Shown here in pieces: positions 60,617 to 64,000 of a DNA stretch of 64,000 nucleotides (its first letter is position 1; each line of letters begins with the position of its first letter). The DNA is taken from the NCBI GenBank assembly GCA_963559585.1, contig CAUWLJ010000004.1, positions 1-64,000 of the forward strand. Reading direction: 5' to 3'. This DNA is from Eisenbergiella sp963559585. Its GTDB lineage: Bacteria; Bacillota; Clostridia; Lachnospirales; Lachnospiraceae. The notes under the pieces are model-generated. The model saw only the letters and a list, made by a program, of their open reading frames with translations. It searched no databases and was not told the origin of the DNA. The position numbers and the translations under genes are program-made.

Positions 60617-62635
60617 TCAGAACACAAACACCGCCGCTCCGGACGCAGGCAGATCAAAGCTGATGCTGTAAGGCCTGTAGTCGCTCGGTTTCGCACAGGC
60701 CCGCAGAGACACCGGGATCTGTGCCCCGTTTCCTCCGAATTTCCGATCATCGCTGTTCAGAACCAGGCGGTAGGATTTCCGCTTCGGCACGCCTACCACA
60801 TAGCCTTTGCGCTCCACGGGCGTCATGTTCAGCACGAACAGAAGATTATTTTTACCGTCAGAAGATTTCCTGATAAAGCTGTAGGTGCTCCGATCCGCAT
60901 CGTCCGCATTGATCCATTCAAAGCCTGCCCAGTCGTTGTCGATCTCGTGCATGCAGGGATATTTCCGGTACAGATTCAGCAGAGCCTTCACATATTCCTG
61001 CATTCCCGCATTCAGCTCATCCTGCAGCAGATACCAGTCCAGCTCCCTGGCCTCGCTCCATTCCCTCTCCTGGGCAAACTCCTGTCCCATGAAAAGAAGC
61101 TTCTTGCCCTCGTGGCCGAACATATAGGTGTAGCCGGTTCGCAGATTGGCATATTTGTCATAACGGTAACCCGGCATTTTATTGACCATGGAGCATTTCA
61201 GATGCACCACCTCATCGTGGGAGAGGGGCAGGATATAGTTCTCGGAGTTATTGTAACTCATGGCGAAGGTCATGGCGTAATGGCTGCTCTTCCTGAAATA
61301 GGGATCCAGCTTCATATACTCGCAGAAATCGTGCATCCAGCCCATGTTCCATTTGAAGGAAAAATGCAGTCCTCCCTCCTCCAGCGGCCCGGTCACCAGA
61401 GGCCAGGCGGTGGACTCCTCCGCAATGGTCATCACGCCCGGGAAGGTTCCCCGTATCACGGAATTTAAGTGTTTGAAAAACTCAATGGCCTCCAGGTTCT
61501 TGTTGCCGCCGTACTTGTTCGCCACCCATTCGCCGTCTTTTTTCCCATAATCCAGATAGAGCATGGAGGCCACCGCGTCTACCCGCAGGCCGTCCACATG
61601 GAACTCCTTGATCCAGAACAGGGCGTTGGCAATCAGGAAATTCTTCACCTCGTTCATGCCGTAATTAAAAATCTTGGTTCCCCAGTCCGGATGCTCTCCC
61701 AGCCTGGGATCGGGATGCTCAAACAGGGGCTGTCCGTCAAACTCCGCCAGTCCGTGGGCGTCCCTGGGGAAATGGGCGGGAACCCAGTCCAGAATCACGC
61801 CGATCTTATTGCGGTGCAGGGTGTTCACCAGGTAGGCAAAATCCTCCGGGGTGCCGTAGCGGGAGGTGGGCGCATAATAGCCCGTCACCTGATAGCCCCA
61901 GGAGCCGTCGAAGGGATGCTCCGCAATTCCCATCAGCTCCACATGAGTGAATTTCACTTCCTTCAGATAGGAGACCAGCCTGTCCGCAAACTCTCTGTAG
62001 TTATAAAAGCCGTCCTCCGTGCCGTCCGGATGCTTCATCCAGGAGCCGATGTGGCATTCATAAATGGCCAGGGGCTCCTTATTCATATCCTTCTGCGCCC
62101 GCGCCTCCATCCAGGCGGAATCGCTCCATCTAAGCTTTCCGATGTCTGTAGTGACGGACGCCGTGCCGGGACGCAGCTCCGCATAGTTGGCAAAGGGATC
62201 CGCCTTGTACAGCTTTCTTCCGTCCACGGTATGGATCAGGAATTTGTACATTTCCCCGCAGCCCACTCCCGGAACGAAAAGCTCATAGATGCCGCCTGGG
62301 CCCTTGCGTTTCATCTGATCCTGCCTCTCGTCCCAGCCGTTGAAGCTGCCGATCACATACACTTCTTCCGCGTGGGGCGCCCATACCGCAAAATACATGC
62401 CCTTCTTTCCGCGCTCCACAGAAGGGTGCGCGCCCAGCTTCTTGTAAATGTCGTAGTGTGTGCCCTGGGCGAACAGATACTCGTCCGCCTGGGAAATGAA
62501 TACCCGGCTGTCCTTTGCTTTGTCTGCGCCGTTCCTGGTTCCGCAGTTCTTTTCCTGCGCTGCCTTCGGCGCCCGGTTCTGCTTCCTCTCTGTACTCCTT
62601 CCTGCTTCCGTTCCTTTTCCTGCTCTGCCTGCCAT
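60617..62635 (-). CDS. glgB: 1,4-alpha-glucan branching enzyme
   Basis: A 672-residue GH13 branching enzyme for glycogen. The N-terminal CBM48 has YFAVWAPHAEEVYVIGSFNGW. The catalytic blocks are FHVDGLRVDAVASMLYLDYG (nucleophile Asp), TIAEESTAWP (acid/base Glu) and LSHDEVVHLKCSM. The first 60 residues are a basic, low-complexity extension. The start at 62635 has GGGGG upstream. No other glg gene is in the window. Confidence 0.95.
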   Translation of the reverse strand: MAGRAGKGTEAGRSTERKQNRAPKAAQEKNCGTRNGADKAKDSRVFISQADEYLFAQGTHYDIYKKLGAHPSVERGKKGMYFAVWAPHAEEVYVIGSFNGWDERQDQMKRKGPGGIYELFVPGVGCGEMYKFLIHTVDGRKLYKADPFANYAELRPGTASVTTDIGKLRWSDSAWMEARAQKDMNKEPLAIYECHIGSWMKHPDGTEDGFYNYREFADRLVSYLKEVKFTHVELMGIAEHPFDGSWGYQVTGYYAPTSRYGTPEDFAYLVNTLHRNKIGVILDWVPAHFPRDAHGLAEFDGQPLFEHPDPRLGEHPDWGTKIFNYGMNEVKNFLIANALFWIKEFHVDGLRVDAVASMLYLDYGKKDGEWVANKYGGNKNLEAIEFFKHLNSVIRGTFPGVMTIAEESTAWPLVTGPLEEGGLHFSFKWNMGWMHDFCEYMKLDPYFRKSSHYAMTFAMSYNNSENYILPLSHDEVVHLKCSMVNKMPGYRYDKYANLRTGYTYMFGHEGKKLLFMGQEFAQEREWSEARELDWYLLQDELNAGMQEYVKALLNLYRKYPCMHEIDNDWAGFEWINADDADRSTYSFIRKSSDGKNNLLFVLNMTPVERKGYVVGVPKRKSYRLVLNSDDRKFGGNGAQIPVSLRACAKPSDYRPYSISFDLPASGAAVFVF

Positions 62636-62784
62636 AATGATCCCCCTTTCTTTATCCCCGCATCCTGTCTCTGCCGCCGGAAGGGATCTCTGATCCATCC
62701 CCTCCTTACACGGTGGTTACCCGTAAAATGAAGCTGCCGCCCTCCGCCGTGCGAAGGACGGCGTTGCCATACCTTGTCAGTCCT

Positions 62785-64000
62785 TTATATGAAATCTCCT
62801 TCGTGCAGGATAATCATGTCGTCGTCATCGTACCTTCTGGCAAAAAGCACGTCCATGAAATGCTTCGGTGTCTTTCTGTTGGCGTGATAAATTGCCTCAT
62901 CCACGATTTCCCGTACATCCTTCACTGTAACGATGTGGTCGCTGGTCTGCATATCCTCAATGCGGGTATGAAGCGCCAGCCTTCCCAGCTCGTCAATAGC
63001 ATATTCCCTTGTCCTGGCATACTGACAGCCATAAGCGGCCAGTGTGCCGTTATCCAGCGCTTCCAGATCAAATCTGGCATTGAAGCAGGGCTCCATATCA
63101 GGATTTTCCTCCAGCAGCTTCCTGATATTTCTTCTGGTATCCATCAGGATCACCAGAATACCCCATTTTTCCTGGTTCAGCGCATCCAGCAGCTCCTTTA
63201 CACTCTCCGGCGTCATGTCTGCCGCTTCGTCGATCAGCAAAGCGCCGCCGGCCAGCTTTTCCACCAGCTCCGCCGCATTCTTTTTCGTGCCGTTTAAAGA
63301 GCTTCCCGTAATCCGGGCCAGCTTTCCTGAGAAATTGGGATCCTTGGCCTTTACGTCCCGGATGATGCTCTTGGCAAGATCCATCACATCCGCTCCCGGA
63401 TCTCCGGTCAGGATCAGATTGCCGGTGTAGGCCGCCAGGCTGAGTCTGTCCAGTGCGTACACCAGCTTCTTCATGGCTCCCTTCGTAGGCACAAAGGGCG
63501 CAAACAGCCGCTTTTCTTCCCTGCTCATGCTGCGCACCTGCTCCGGCCGGGCTTCCTTCTCTCTCTCCCTGTCCTCCGGCTCTCCTTCCGCCTTCCCCCG
63601 TTTCGGGCTTCTGCGGCGTTCCGGCTCGTTCTCAGAAAGCCCGCGGGAGGAAGCCGCACGCTCCGGGCCGGAAGTCTCCTGCAAAACGGGGCTTTTCTCC
63701 ATCTGTCCGGGACGCTCCGGACTCTCCTGTTCCTCAGGCTGCTCCGGGCTTTGTTCGGTACGGCGGGCCGCCTCAGGCTGCTTCGGTGCTGCCGGCATCC
63801 TCCCAGGCTCCTCCGGTATCCCTGCCATCTGTGCAGGCTGCTCCGGGCCGGACACCTCCAAAGCCTCCGGCGTCTGAACAGAGGGCTCCTGTCTGGGGGG
63901 CTCCGCCTCCTCCGGCGCATTTGCAGGCAGTGCTTCTTCAGACATCTCCGCCTTTTGGACAGGCTGCTCTGAATGGGCGGCTTCCGGTATCACTGCTGCT
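62785..64000 (-). CDS. AAA-like protein with degenerate Walker A, N-terminus off window
   Basis: At least 402 residues; the frame is open to the window edge, so the start is missing. The visible N-terminal 170 residues are a Pro/Glu-rich disordered region with recurring Pro-Glu-Gln units. The C-terminal part from ..LFAPFVPTKGAMKKLVYALDRL resembles the AAA fold of CbbX/SpoVK-type proteins. The P-loop reads LILTGDPGADVMDLAKS, without the GK[ST] needed for ATP binding. Walker B-like ALLIDEAADMT is intact. It may be a non-hydrolysing scaffold; partners are unknown. It lies 150 nt upstream of glgB on the same strand. Confidence 0.75.
   Translation of the reverse strand, partial: AAVIPEAAHSEQPVQKAEMSEEALPANAPEEAEPPRQEPSVQTPEALEVSGPEQPAQMAGIPEEPGRMPAAPKQPEAARRTEQSPEQPEEQESPERPGQMEKSPVLQETSGPERAASSRGLSENEPERRRSPKRGKAEGEPEDREREKEARPEQVRSMSREEKRLFAPFVPTKGAMKKLVYALDRLSLAAYTGNLILTGDPGADVMDLAKSIIRDVKAKDPNFSGKLARITGSSLNGTKKNAAELVEKLAGGALLIDEAADMTPESVKELLDALNQEKWGILVILMDTRRNIRKLLEENPDMEPCFNARFDLEALDNGTLAAYGCQYARTREYAIDELGRLALHTRIEDMQTSDHIVTVKDVREIVDEAIYHANRKTPKHFMDVLFARRYDDDDMIILHEGDFI

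Overview
The window looks like chromosomal DNA of an anaerobic Gram-positive gut bacterium of the class Clostridia, most likely Lachnospiraceae (an inference). The grounds are fermentation by pyruvate formate-lyase, the spore-former gene pair bofA/yaaL, a secretin-less Tad pilus locus, CIRCE-type heat-shock control, Bce-type peptide resistance, CUT1 sugar transport, and strong AGGAGG ribosome binding sites with many GTG/TTG starts. I saw no rRNA, tRNA, transposase or prophage.

Layout. 1-1965 (minus): a hydantoinase/oxoprolinase gene, cut by the window edge and interrupted by one in-frame TAG. 2101-9237 (minus): a compact type III CRISPR-Cas operon in the order cas6, a DUF6602-like nuclease, cas10, csm3-, csm4- and csm5-like genes, then a leader and a three-repeat array whose repeats are of type I-C style. 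There is no cas1/cas2, no small-subunit gene, no CARF effector and no HD domain on Cas10. This is the least conventional locus in the window.

9358-13315 (plus): a pyruvate formate-lyase made in two pieces. The catalytic protein lacks the glycyl-radical domain, which is encoded as a separate 80-residue protein. A small Cys-rich gene sits between them and the activating enzyme gene follows. 13357-15094: DnaJ-like and Hsp20 chaperones, with a CIRCE operator upstream of hsp20. 15219-20156: a 1645-residue DUF4011/SF1 helicase/nuclease-like/DUF3320 protein. 20367-25060: a BceRS-BceAB-type module. 25077-25345: remains of a SEC-C-motif gene.

25457-32712: uronate catabolism (kdgK, uxaB, uxaA, a LacI-type regulator and uxaC). 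It covers galacturonate to KDPG except for the aldolase, with matched palindromic operators in the divergent promoter region. 32769-42110: housekeeping and miscellaneous genes (cardiolipin synthase, a SUV3-like RNA helicase, pgi, a membrane protein, a TSCPD protein, murG, a HIT protein and a rhomboid protease). 42233-51982 (minus): a complete Gram-positive Tad pilus operon ending in an FHA protein. 52421-53213: bofA and yaaL, divergent. 53210-60597 (minus): a sulfated-glycan uptake operon (AraC-type sensor-regulator, solute-binding protein, two permeases, cytoplasmic sulfatase). 60617-64000: glgB and a degenerate AAA protein running off the edge.

Several small palindromic repeat families sit in intergenic DNA. 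Two families occur at a fixed distance upstream of start codons, and a 20-bp tandem array has grown out of the 3' end of uxaA.
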